DNA of 64,000 bases, taken from Chrysopilus asiliformis. Its lineage: Eukaryota > Arthropoda > Insecta > Diptera > Rhagionidae. Shown in pieces: positions 46,479-56,374 of the stretch. The position numbers and the translations under genes are program-made. The notes below the pieces were generated by a model, which saw nothing but the letters and a program-made list of their open reading frames with translations, had not been told where the DNA came from and ran no database searches. The number at the start of each line of letters is the position of its first letter. Position 1 is the stretch's first letter. The stretch spans positions 32,147,644 to 32,211,643 of the forward strand of contig OZ035963.1 of NCBI GenBank assembly GCA_964034945.1. The letters are read 5' to 3'.

Positions 46479-47581
46479 AAACATAACAAAAGCTATAATT
46501 GCCAATCTGGCAATCATTGGAGACCCGTATGGTGATATTCGTATCAAAATTCGAACAGTTATACCAAAATTCCACTTTGAAGTCAAACTTTCCAATAAGA
46601 ATTTTTAAAATTTATTCCAATCGGATTTTGATGTATGGGAGTTTTATGTAGAATCATATCCTAAATAACTTTTGTTCTTGGACTTTTTTGATAAGATGCA
46701 CCGTTTTTGAGATATTCACAAAAACCGTTTTCGTTCGTATGGGGGGTACCCCCCCTAATGGTCCATTTTTGCCCATTAACGAACTTAGCCTCGCATTTTA
46801 CGAAAAACGGATCCGCGCAAAATTTCAAGTCTCTAGCTCAATCCGTGCGCCCGCAATCCGCGCCACAGACAGACAGACAGACAGACGGACGGACATGCAG
46901 AAATTAATTATTTTTATACCCGTATGGTGAAACCAAAGGGTATACTAACTTTGCCTTACCGTTTGTAACGCCAAGATCCCGTCATCACACATAAAAATGA
47001 ATTACACCAGTGTGTTTAGAATGATAAAAAAAATTGAATTTTCCATGTCCGTCCGTCTGTCCGTCCGTCTGTCCGTCCGTCTGTGGCGCGGATTGCAGAC
47101 GCACGGATTGAGCTAGAGACTTGAAATATTGCTCAGATTGGTTTTTCGTGAAATGCAAGGCTAAGTTCGTTAATGGGGAAAAATGGACCATTAGGGGGGG
47201 TACCCCCCATACGAACGAAAACGTTTTTTGCGAATATCTCAAAAACGGTACATGTTATCAAAAAAGTTCAAGAACAAAAGTTATTTAGGATATGATTCTA
47301 CATAAAACTCCCATACATCGAAATCCGATTGGATTAAATTCTAAAAAATCTTATTGGAAAGTTTGATTTCAAAGTGAAATTTTGGTACAACTGTTCGAAT
47401 TTTGATACGAATATCACCATACGGGTCTCCAATGATTGCCAGATTGGCAATTATAGCTTTTGTTATGTTTATCATTCTAAACACACTGGTGTAATTCATT
47501 TTTGTGTGTGATGACGGGATCTTGGCGTTACAAACGGTAAGGCAAAGTTAATATACCCTTTGGTTTCACCATACGGGTATA
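46479..47581 (-). mobile_element. Family A element split by A10 (A9)
   Basis: Complete family A copy in two parts, 46479-46914 and 47471-47581. The left part runs from the 3' stem-loop to the microsatellite and AATTAATTATTTTT; the right part resumes ATCATTCTAAACACACTGG and ends CACCATACGGGTATA. Confidence 0.9.
46915..47470 (+). mobile_element. Family A element inserted in A9 (A10)
   Basis: Complete, opposite orientation to its host. Flanks TTATTTTT and ATCATTC join to give the uninterrupted sequence seen in A4 (TTATTTTTATCATTC). There is no duplicated target, and the insertion falls in a T run, as reported for Helentron-type elements. Confidence 0.92.
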
Positions 47582-47877
47582 AAAAGTAGGGGAGACTGGG
47601 GTGTTCTGGACCGCGTTTTCATTTTGGCTAAAAATTCGCAAAAAAATAACTTTTTCTGAAAATTTCAAAGCTTGAATTTGTAGTACGATAAATAACCTTT
47701 CTTTGGGTCACAGCAGTTCGGTCAAATTGTATTAAATTATACAAGTTTTATCAGTTGGTGCAAAAATGGCGTTTTTGCGATTTTGAAAAATCTCGGGGTA
47801 TTGTGGACCACTTTGTAAATCGATTAAAAATGGAAAAATGTGATAGACAAACTTTTTTTTTTGATTCATATATTTAT

Positions 47878-48257
47878 TATATAACAGACAAAGTGAAATG
47901 AAGTGAAAAATTGCAATGAAAATCAGTCCGAAACGCAATGTTCGCAAGTCCACTTGCAGTCATTCCGGAGCATCCCAAGTGAACAGCTCGATCGCACACG
48001 TTGCAATGGATGGTATTTCGGCGGTTCATTTTTTTTGGCATATTTTTCTTACAAATTATGCAGAAATCGATGTATTCTTCTACCTCACAATAGGTTGAAG
48101 ATGGTTGTTTCTTCTGTGATGTCTTCGATTTGACACGGTCTTTTTGCTTTTTCGATTATGGTTTATCACCTTTTCTCTCCAATATCTTTCGCTTCATATC
48201 AGCCTTCTCACGAAGGTCATTTACATCCTCTGGCGATGTCAAAACGGCCGATTTAGA
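47878..48257 (-). pseudogene. pogo-type transposase C-terminus with PHD-type zinc finger
   Basis: A minus-strand frame of about 125 codons starts at the Helitron C4 junction with SKSAVLTSPEDVNDLREKAD, then KRKILERKGDKP, an in-frame TAA and a lysine-rich linker. SK-[SG]-A-[VI]-[IL]-TS followed by a basic helix is typical of the end of pogo/CENP-B-type transposases. Next comes a zinc-binding pattern: CIIC, 15 residues, CNVC, DRAVHLGC, then 18 residues and FHC. This is the C4HC-type spacing of a PHD finger, but the final Cys of the last pair is replaced (FHCNFS). The catalytic DDE domain is missing, cut off by C4. One stop and the degraded last ligand pair show it is dead. The family call is from motif memory. 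Confidence 0.7.
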
Positions 48258-48259
48258 AA

Positions 48260-48655
48260 CTAGCTTGTATACCCGTCGTTGCCGGGTTAAGCTTTTTGTC
48301 TAAATTTTAGAATACGAAGAAAACCGGAAAGAACTTAAAAACTTTTTAATGGGTCTATGTTGGGGCTGGACCCACGACGAACATCTATGCCAAATTTCAG
48401 GCCAATCGGTTCAGTAGTTTCCCCGCGAAAGAGTAACATAGAGGGAAAACTAAGTTTCGAAATCACTTTACCCCCTCCCCTTACTCCCCTCACCCCTCGC
48501 GCTCCTTTTCCGTATGCCTATGTTGGAACCAGAACTACCACAGACACTCATGCCAAATTTCAAGTCAATCGGTTCAGCCGTTTTCGCGTGAAAGAGGAAC
48601 TGACAGACAGACAGACAGGCAGACATACACCAACTCATTTTTATATATTAGTACA
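48260..48655 (-). mobile_element. Helitron, non-autonomous (C4), inside J1
   Basis: Minus-strand 3' end has GTATACAAGCTAG with a hairpin AACCCGGCAACGACGGGT before it; the body matches C1 and C2. The 5' end is TACTAATATATAAAAATGAG without the usual TCA, so the terminus is imprecise. It lies directly against the transposase remnant of J1. Confidence 0.85.
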
Positions 48656-50550
48656 GGCCTCGGCACCATGTATGTAGTGATTTACTATTACTCGAAGAAT
48701 TTTTATGTTTCTTCATATACTATAACACAAAATGAGAAAACGCATCTTTTTAATTTTTACGCTCTTTCGCTTTTGATGGAGACGTTTAAGAACAGTGGAC
48801 TACACAATTTATCATGTTGCGATTACAAAAAAATAATAAGTTCCGTCGTGCAAAAAAACTTGTGGGGACGTATTTCCGGTTCTGTGCTTCGAAAAAACAT
48901 GCGCTAAATTGCATTATGTTACCTGATAGGACAGCTGTTGTAATGGCATTCTAGGTTGAATTTTTTATTCGACATGTAACTGCAAACTAGACATTGACGG
49001 TTATCATTATTTGTGGTTATTAAATATTTGTTTTTTCTCAATCACACGACATAGTATTTGAATTTGAATATGAGCGCTTCATAATGGAAAATGAAAACTA
49101 AAAAAATCGAATTTCTGAAAAAATTTCGTACGTCAGTGTACTTTGGGAAGCAATTAGATTTTTGGGGAGCAAATTTATACATCCGCACGCATCAACAACA
49201 GAAATTATACTAGTAGGCTCGCTCCATCGATTGTTTGTCAATCGTTTGATTTCGGCAGCCGAAGTGGCCGTCGTCTACCAACACGTATCATTGCGTTGGA
49301 GAGTCGAGTAAAAATGTTCATACATTGATTGTATTCTCGTAAAATTTGAATAAAAATGTTATCGTTGTGAGGAGCCAGGCGAGCCAAGGAGTGCCGAGCT
49401 CTGATTAGTATGATTGCCGAAAATCTAATATTGTGTTTTTGCATGAAAAAACACTTATATGCATCAAATACACGAAGTTTGCTTGTCAAATGTCAAGAAT
49501 TGAGTGGTCCATAATTCCCCGACAAAAGTGGTCCACTATTCCCCGAATGCTCTTTTTTACAATATGGCAGCTATTAGTAACACAATGCAAACTTCATGCA
49601 AAATTTCTTGTCAGTGTCGAATGCTTAAGGCTCCGCGAATATTATCAATATATTTACTTGAGTTGATTCTCGAAAAATGTGGTTAAATTTAAGCGAAACA
49701 CAAAGTGAAAAAAAAAAATTCGAAGTATCACTTTTCTATTTGCTATCGAAGCCAGGTGATAGTGCGTATACACAAGTCGACTACTGTTAGGAAAATTAGC
49801 TTAACATGAGGCAAACTGATTACAGTTATTTGCAGCTACCAACCACTACTAGGGGGAAAAAAATGACGCTGGTCCGCAATTCCCCGTGGTCCAGAATACC
49901 CCAGTCTCCTCTATATATAAATGCGACGAAAATCTTATGTCATTTTGGAAAACTTTAAAAAAAATAAAAAAAAACTTTTATTTAAAAAAAATTACCGTAT
50001 AAGAAACAAAAATAAGAAAAAAGCATAGAAAATTAAATACAATAAATATTTATCTCGCTTATATCTGTCACAAAAATTATTTTTTTTTATTTTTTAGTAC
50101 TTTTTTTTAAAAAAAGTTTTTTTTTTATATTTTTAAAAGCTTTTATTTAGCTTGCCTTCGTATCGGTTTGTTTGTTTGTTTGTCGGGGTCAAATCTTGCA
50201 ATCCAATTTTGACCCACTTCCACTCATCCGGTCGACTTGGAATTTTGCATACATACGTAATTTCGATGAAAATAAAACATTATCACCTTGGAAGGGTAAG
50301 AAAAAGTCCTGTAAGGACCACGTGATTATCCTTTTCCTTAAATGTCCCAGAAAAAATTTCATCTGGAGTGTTTAGGGTCGGTGAATCCGATTTTGGTATT
50401 AAGAAGGTTGTAGGAATAACGGAGGGTCCTGTAAGGATAACGTGATTATCCTTTTCCTCAAAATTTTTGCAAAAAATGCCATCTAGGGTTTTTTGGATTG
50501 CTGAATCCAAATCGGAGTTAAAAAGTCCGCAATTATATCTCAAGGATATA

Positions 50551-51109
50551 AAGGGTCTTTCAATAAGGACATAACAATTTTGTATTTTAATAAAGACGCA
50601 CCCTAAAACATTTTTTATGATGTGGCAATGCTAAAATGTCAGTCAAGGTTTACAGTTTTATCATGGTGAAGTTCACGAACGAGCAATGCCACACAGCTGG
50701 TCAAACAATTGATCTATTGAAGGAGAAGTTCGGTAATCGTGTAATCTCGAGAAAATGGTCCGGTCGAATGGCCACCTCGCTCATGCGATTTAACGCCGTT
50801 GGATTTCTTTTTATGGGGTTATGTTAAGTCGTTGGTTTATGCCAACAAGCCAACAACGTTAGAGGAGCTCAGGAACAATATCGAACGCGAAATTGCCAAC
50901 GTTCCGGCCAATATGTGTGGAAGAGTGGTGGAAAATTGGCTCGAAAGAATCAATCAGTGGAATGCTCGCGGTGGCCATATGAACGACATCGAATTTCATA
51001 CTTAAATGTAACATGCCCACTACACCTGGAATAAGTTTCTGCCCGATATCTCAATTATTCTGTGTTTTATTTAAATACAAAATTGTTATGTCCTTATTGA
51101 AAGACCCGA
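50551..51109 (+). mobile_element. Deleted DD41D mariner-like element (F4)
   Basis: Terminal repeats GGGTCTTTCAATAAGGACAT and on through AACAATTTTGTATTT, about 35 bp, at both ends. Flanking TATA at 50547-50550 and 51110-51113 (target TA or TATA). Only 559 bp: an internally deleted derivative. The near-perfect ends suggest it moved more recently than F1 or F3. Confidence 0.85.
50636..51005 (+). pseudogene. DD41D mariner transposase, 5'-deleted and frameshifted
   Basis: Carries the C-terminal third of a mariner transposase in two frames. The first (50636-50827) has EQCHTAGQTIDLLKEKFGNR and VISRKW, that is, the stretch after the second catalytic Asp; the Asp itself (DGAT in relatives) is lost at the deletion junction. 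A frameshift near 50800 moves to the second frame, which opens MDFFLWGYVKSLVYANKPTT (third Asp) and ends RGGHMNDIEFHT and stop. DNA-binding domain and first Asp are absent. It cannot make an active enzyme, but F4 could have been moved by one supplied elsewhere. Confidence 0.85.
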
Positions 51110-51380
51110 TATATTCGAAAACTAAAAACTATAAACTAGCGTGGCGATAAAATTTTTGATTTTTAGTCATACTGATCAAATACAAAATGTATAAAAAGGA
51201 TCAAATAAAAAAAATAAAAAAATTTAAAAAAAAGCTTTTATTTAAAAAAAAATTCACTAAAAAGGAAAAAAGATTTTTTTTTATTTCAGATGCACTACAA
51301 AAAATTATTTTTTCCTTTTTAGTGGATTTTTTTGAAATAAAACCTTTTTTTATCATTTTTTTGGATCTTTCTTCCAGTTT

Positions 51381-52342
51381 TTTAAATCTTTAATAATTCA
51401 AAATTGAAACTTTACGACACTTAAGCAATGTAATTTGTTCCGAAAAACAGAATATTAAAGTTCCGCCGAGTCTGTTTTCGTGTGCAAAATTTCAAGTTAA
51501 TCGGATACGTAGAAGGGGGTCAAAATAAAGAATACTTGAAACAAACCTACCCTAAATTGAGGTAAAGTGTATAAAAATACAATTCGGGATATAGACATTT
51601 ATAATTAGAGACATACAACAACTTAGTTGGATTTTGTGAACAATTAGTTTTTATTATAATTTTTTGGCCTCTTTTTATTGAACATAATTTTGCAACTACT
51701 CATGGAGAGTAATTACCGCTGTTCTATTTGAAAAAAAAAATTGTTAAAAAAATTTATTTGCGTAATTTTTTATTAGTTTATCAATTTTTGTGGCCCAAGT
51801 ATAAGACAATTAAAGAAAAATTTCTATTCAAAAAAATATTAAACATTTACAGATTGGTTATATTTTGAGAAACTTTTCTTTGTAAAAGATAACAAACTAG
51901 TTTGAACTGATTGAAAATAAATTGTAAATCAAAGACATCATTCATATGTTATCATAAATCTCGCTTTTTCGCTCTTTTTCATTCTTTTGAATCACATTTT
52001 TAAACATTTGTTGTTGATTTCTTGGTAATTAAAAATTTATTTTTCGTAAAATGATAGATTAATATTAGTAAGTGGTATATTTTATTTAAAAAAAATTATA
52101 CACCCTCGTTTTCGTCGATAATATCCCCGAATTCAAGTATGTTGTTCCGGGCGGCGGCGCGGCGCACAGTATTCCGCTTTGGTGTTTTTGCGGTCATGAG
52201 CCTGTATTTTTTGAACGGATAAATATATTCACGTGAAATTTTACAGAAGAAATGTTAAATTGGGCCAATAGTATTTTACGCTTTAATCTAAATCATTAAG
52301 CCGCACTGAGTTCACAATTTTACCTTAGGCCGGCGTTTTTTT
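51381..52342. other. No feature recognised
   Basis: Mostly AT-rich. GGGCCAATAGTATTTTACGC and TTTAATCTAAATC (52263-52290) resemble the right end of L2, perhaps a scrap of the L family. Confidence 0.35.
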
Positions 52343-52886
52343 AATACCCGTATGGTGAAACCAAAGGGTATATTAAATTTGCCTTACCATTTGTAACGCC
52401 AAGATCCCGTTATCACACAAAAAAATGAATACACCAGTGTGTTTAGAATGATAAAAAAAGTTGAATTTAGCATGTCCGTCCGTTCGTCCGTCTGTCCGTC
52501 TGTGGCGCGGATTGAGGGCGCACGGATTGAGCTAGAGACTTGAAATTTTACGCAGATTCGTTTTTCGTAAAATGCGAGGCCAAGTTCGTTAATGGGCAAA
52601 CATGGACCATTAGGGGGGGTACCCCCCCATACGAACGAAAACGTTTTTTGCGAATATCTCCAAAACGGTGCATCTTATCAAAAAAGTGCAAGAACAAAAG
52701 TTATATGATTTTACATAAAACTCCCATACATCAAAATCCAATTGGAATAAATTTATAATAATCTTGTTGAAAAGTTTGACTTCAAAGTGGAATTTTGATA
52801 CAACTGCCGTTCATTTTAAACTTTGAACAATGCCATATCACCATACGGGTTTCCAATAATTGCAATTACAGCTTTTGTTATGTTTT
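52343..52886 (+). mobile_element. Family A element, complete (A11)
   Basis: AATACCCGTATGGTGAAACC to TTTTGTTATGTTTT. The 3' stem-loop has lost its right half (AATAATTGCAATTACAGC). Where most copies have CTGTTCGAATTTTGATACGA, it reads CTGCCGTTCATTTTAAACTT, an alternative subfamily sequence also hinted at in A3 and A8. Confidence 0.88.
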
Positions 52887-54605
52887 TGTACATAATTTAC
52901 TGTTCTATTTCAGACATACTTCTTTCTAAAACCCCTCCACCCATATCTTGTCCCGGATTGACCCAAAATAAATATGGTCATACTATCTTTAAGCCAAAAA
53001 CAAGAAGTCAACTTTTTTTTCAACAGAGGAAGCAAAACTGTACATATCGATAACATTTTGAGATTTTTCTTTGGAAATTGATAACAAAGTTTTATTTGTG
53101 GTAGGCATTATACAATTTGAAAATCGTCAAAAATATTAATTGATGCTACAATACTGCGTTATCATTAGGACAGCTTATAAATCCATAACATTGCTTTCTG
53201 AAATTCAGTACAAGTTGGAATTCTTAGTGGAAATACCATAAATATGTTGCGATTCATAGTAAGAAAAAAAACCTACACTAAATTCATGAATTTACTATTT
53301 TTAAAAATTTTAAACTTATTTAAATTATTTTGTGTTATAGATTTTTTGTTTAATTTTAATACTTGGGATATGCAGTTCTTTGCCTTTAAAGTCATCTGGA
53401 GATGTGGAATATACAACTCTGCCAATAACTACGACAACTCACTACCCGACTCCGATTTGCAATACTCAATCGCCACAATGGCCGCCACGGAACTAAAAAT
53501 TTCGAAAATGTTTTTTCAAGTGTAAAATAGTATATTTTTATAAAGTATGACGCTTTAATAAACTTACTTTTGTTTATATACTCAAATTGCTTCAAACTTC
53601 TCTTTTATACATAGTGAATACAACTAAATTAATCAATACGTAAAATTTCAAATGTTTAAAAGCAATTTATATTTTCGTTATTTTTGTTGGTATTTTGTAA
53701 TACCGATTTATATATCGTGTGAATTAAGTTTTCATGCATACCTTAAAAGCATAATTTTCGAAACTTCTCCAGCAAACTGAATGCATATTAAGAGAATTTT
53801 AAATCTCAAAGGGCCAATACCACTGCTAAAATATCACAACAAAATTATCTAACTATGGGACCTCCTACCAAGTTTTAAGTCACCGAAGCTAGTAAACTTT
53901 GCACATATCTGAGGAGAAGGGATTGTTAAGACTTTGTAGGGAGCAATGCGGTTTTACATATGCTATGCACCACATAAGTCAATTTTACACTAAAACACAT
54001 AACCCCACATCCCCAATGACGGTATGCACTTCATTATTATTACATTTGCATGTAATCTAGCGTGACATGTCTAACATTTTGGGCACAGAGTACAGAATCT
54101 TGGATCAGTCCTTATCATTTTAGGTATCTGTAAGAAATATGCATATGAATCTAGTAAATTTGTAATAATTCATGCTTTACACCTGATATATCTTGAAGAC
54201 GACGAGTTAATCTACTCCTCAGTGATGAAAATCGAGGTTCATCCTTTGAGTCTATTTCTATTAAATACCAGTTGATATTTTCAAAATAAATTATTCAAAA
54301 TTATATGAATGTTAAGTCTCAAAGTGAATTCATGAACAAATTCTTATGCTATTAAGTTTTGTAAAAAAGGCAATTTTTTAAATTTCGTTTTCATGGACAG
54401 CCCTTATAATACGTCACACATTTAGTGGAACGGGGGGATGAGGTATCCAGTAGCGTAACAGAAAGTTGTAGAGAAAGTTCCTCATTTAACCTGTAAGTTT
54501 CTCTCCCCTTTGTGCTATCCCTTTATACCCGCTCCCCTCCTAGATTGTATATCTTTTGAGATATCGAGCTGAAATTTTTTGTGTGTTGTTCAGCTTTATT
54601 ACAAG
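52887..54605. other. Mostly unassigned, with a hAT scrap and a possible exon
   Basis: AAATAAATATGGTCATACTA (52966) matches the right end of the hAT-like element G. The possible exon at 53376-53525 is listed separately. Nothing else recognised. Confidence 0.35.
53376..53525 (+). CDS. Possible 3'-terminal exon, unidentified protein
   Basis: An acceptor-like GGGATATGCAG ends at 53375. The frame then reads about 49 residues, FFAFKVIWRCGIYNSANNYD and a NSLPDSDLQYSIATMAATEL segment, to TAA at 53523-53525. A canonical AATAAA follows at 53557-53562, some 32 bp past the stop. Composition is clearly more GC-rich than the flanks, and amino-acid content is ordinary. The pyrimidine tract before the acceptor is poor, no upstream exon was found, and no family is recognised. 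Chance or an unrecognised repeat remain possible. Confidence 0.25.
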   Translation, partial: FFAFKVIWRCGIYNSANNYDNSLPDSDLQYSIATMAATELKISKMFFQV

Positions 54606-54723
54606 CATAGTTTGGAAATGCTCACTCATGAGTACACATACTTATGAGCAATTAATTCTGCTCATGAGTATTGTATTCTTCTCGTGAGCAGTAAACCAAA
54701 ATGTCTAGTCAATGCTCATTACT

Positions 54724-55297
54724 AAACATAACAAAAGCTATAATTGCCAATCTGGCAATTATTGAAAACCCGTATGGTGATATTCGTATCAAAATTCGAA
54801 CAGTTGTGCCAAAATTCCACTTTGAAGTCAAACTTTCCAATAAGAATTTTTAAAATTTATTCCAATCGGATTTTGATGTATGGGAGTTTTATGTAGAATC
54901 ATATACTAAATAACTTTTGTTCCTTTTTTGATAAGATGCACCGTTTTTGAGATATTCACAAAAAAAATTTTTGTTCGTATGGGGGGTACCGCCCCTAATG
55001 GTCCATTTTTGACCAATAATGAACTTAGCCTTGCATTTTACGAAAAACGAATCTGTGCAAAATTTCAAGTCTGTAGCTCAATCCGTGCGCCCGCAATCCG
55101 CGCCACAGACGGACGGACGGATGGACGGACAGACGGATGGACAGACGGACAGACGGACGAACGGACATGCGAAATTCAATTTTTTTATCATTGTAAACAC
55201 ACTGGTGTAATTCATTTTTGTGTGTGATGACGGGATCTTGGCGTTACAAACGGTAAGGCAAATCTAATATACCCTTTGGTTTCACCATACGGGTATA
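54724..55297 (-). mobile_element. Family A element, complete (A12)
   Basis: AAACATAACAAAAGCTATAA to CACCATACGGGTATA. All parts are present, with a longer microsatellite (GGACGGATGGACGGACAGAC). The central palindrome reads GGGGGGTACCGCCCC. Confidence 0.92.
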
Positions 55298-55706
55298 AAA
55301 ACATAAGAAAATTCCATGAGTATTCATGAGCACGAGTATTTGATAATTTTCTATAGCCCATCCTCTTGAGTGCTCACGAGTCCTTTATGAGTACTCATGA
55401 ACACGCCAGAAAAACCATTCAAAAGAAAGGAAAGGGTGGTGTGAAAGGTGTGGGAAGATGGTAGTGCACGCAGAAAAATCCATGCTATTATTCAGTATAA
55501 TCGGGTGTTAACTTAAACCGTGGCATGCATATTATTGCACCAAACCTGAGGGAAACTTAAAGTGAACTCGCCAAGTTTGAAATGGTAAAAATCAGGACGT
55601 GCTTAAATTAATACTGGAAAACTTCAAAGTAGCACGCGAGTTCTCAGAAAACGCATTCTTATACTAAGCATGTCATTCTTACTACAAGCATTACATTATT
55701 AACTAC

Positions 55707-56374
55707 CAGCCTTATTAATAAACGTTAGTTAACTTTTATCAATGGTTTACGCAGTGGATAACTCGAAATTCTTATTAATAAAAATTTTTAAGATTTAACT
55801 GACGTTAGTTAACTCTCTGTTAGCTAACATACCGATTCCCTCGAGTTAACGAGTTGATAACTCTTGACGGCACATAACTCTTGCAATAATGACTATAAGA
55901 AACAATGATCCATTAAAAAAATGCAATTTATGTTATTATATTATATTATCTTATCACTTGAACACCACTTTTCTGATCGCTTTCCTTCAATTTTTAAATT
56001 TTCCACTTTTAATTACTTTGCAGTGAATCACAATTAAAATAAAAACATTAATTTCACTCCTATTTTAATATTGTCTCCAAGGAAACGGATTTAAAAAACC
56101 AAAATATGACTTATTTTAATATCGTCTCCAAGGAAACGGATTTAAAAAACCAAAAATTTGACTTAAATGTAAAAGATTTTCGTATTTTTTGGTACAATTC
56201 GGCACAAGGGTTGCCGTATTCCAGCTAAATTTTTAAATAAAATACGAGTTAGCTATTATATGGAGGAAAATTTTTTATTAATAAGAATAGTTATCTAATG
56301 GATAAGTTTGCTATCTCGGAGTTAGTTAGCACATGAGTTATCTCCGTGTTAGGGATTTTTTATTAATAAGGCTG
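55707..56374. mobile_element. MITE with CAGCCTTATTAATAAA ends, inside R (S)
   Basis: CAGCCTTATTAATAAA at the left, exact reverse at the right, with TAC on both sides (3-bp duplication). Interior has inverted GTTAGTTAAC-type words. 668 bp, non-coding. Confidence 0.65.
56061..56163. repeat. 51-bp tandem duplication in S
   Basis: TATTTTAATATYGTCTCCAA and the rest of a 51-bp unit, copies starting at 56061 and 56112, with a few mismatches. Confidence 0.92.

Larger units (their letters stand above)
47589..49911 (-). mobile_element. pogo-like element with PHD-finger transposase remnant (J1)
   Basis: Terminal repeats GGGGAGACTGGGGTGTTC and, reversed from the right, GAGGAGACTGGGGTATTC, extending through TGGACC. 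TA is duplicated at 47587-47588 and 49912-49913. It interrupts family D-a; aligned to D-b the flanks join cleanly. A Helitron (C4) is inserted in its coding part. Repeated GTGGTCCA-type words near both ends echo J2. The half between C4 and the right end (48656-49911) shows no recognisable coding remnant. Confidence 0.75.
46131..50130 (+). mobile_element. Family D repeat, 5' truncated and multiply interrupted (D-a)
   Basis: 46131-46478 holds GTCTGTCAGGGTCAAATCTTG, then the GTAAGGATAACG words and GAATATATATTCCAAAACTA. It is then broken by A9 (with A10) and by J1. It resumes at 49914 (TATAAATGCGACG, compare AAACTAGCGTGGCG in D-b) and ends in the AT-rich palindrome at about 49950-50130. A 26-bp duplication (TCTGTCTGTCAGGGTC...) lies at 46141-46192. 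Confidence 0.6.
50131..51380 (+). mobile_element. Family D repeat with mariner F4 inside (D-b)
   Basis: Starts TTTTAAAAGCTTTTATTTAG then CTTGCCTTCG, with a GTTTGTTTGTTTGTCGG tract, CGACTTGGAATTTTGC, and two GTCCTGTAAGGAYMACGTGAT repeats. It is broken at GGATATA by F4, resumes TATATTCGAAAACTAAAA, and ends in an AT-rich palindrome (51205-51370, TTCACTAAAAAGGAAAAAAG against CTTTTTAGTGGA). It follows D-a head to tail. Confidence 0.65.

Noticed and set aside
21188..48677. Similar ORFs sharing PNFRPIGLVVSPRKSNI
   Set aside because: Translations of the family C Helitron body; no Rep or helicase motif.
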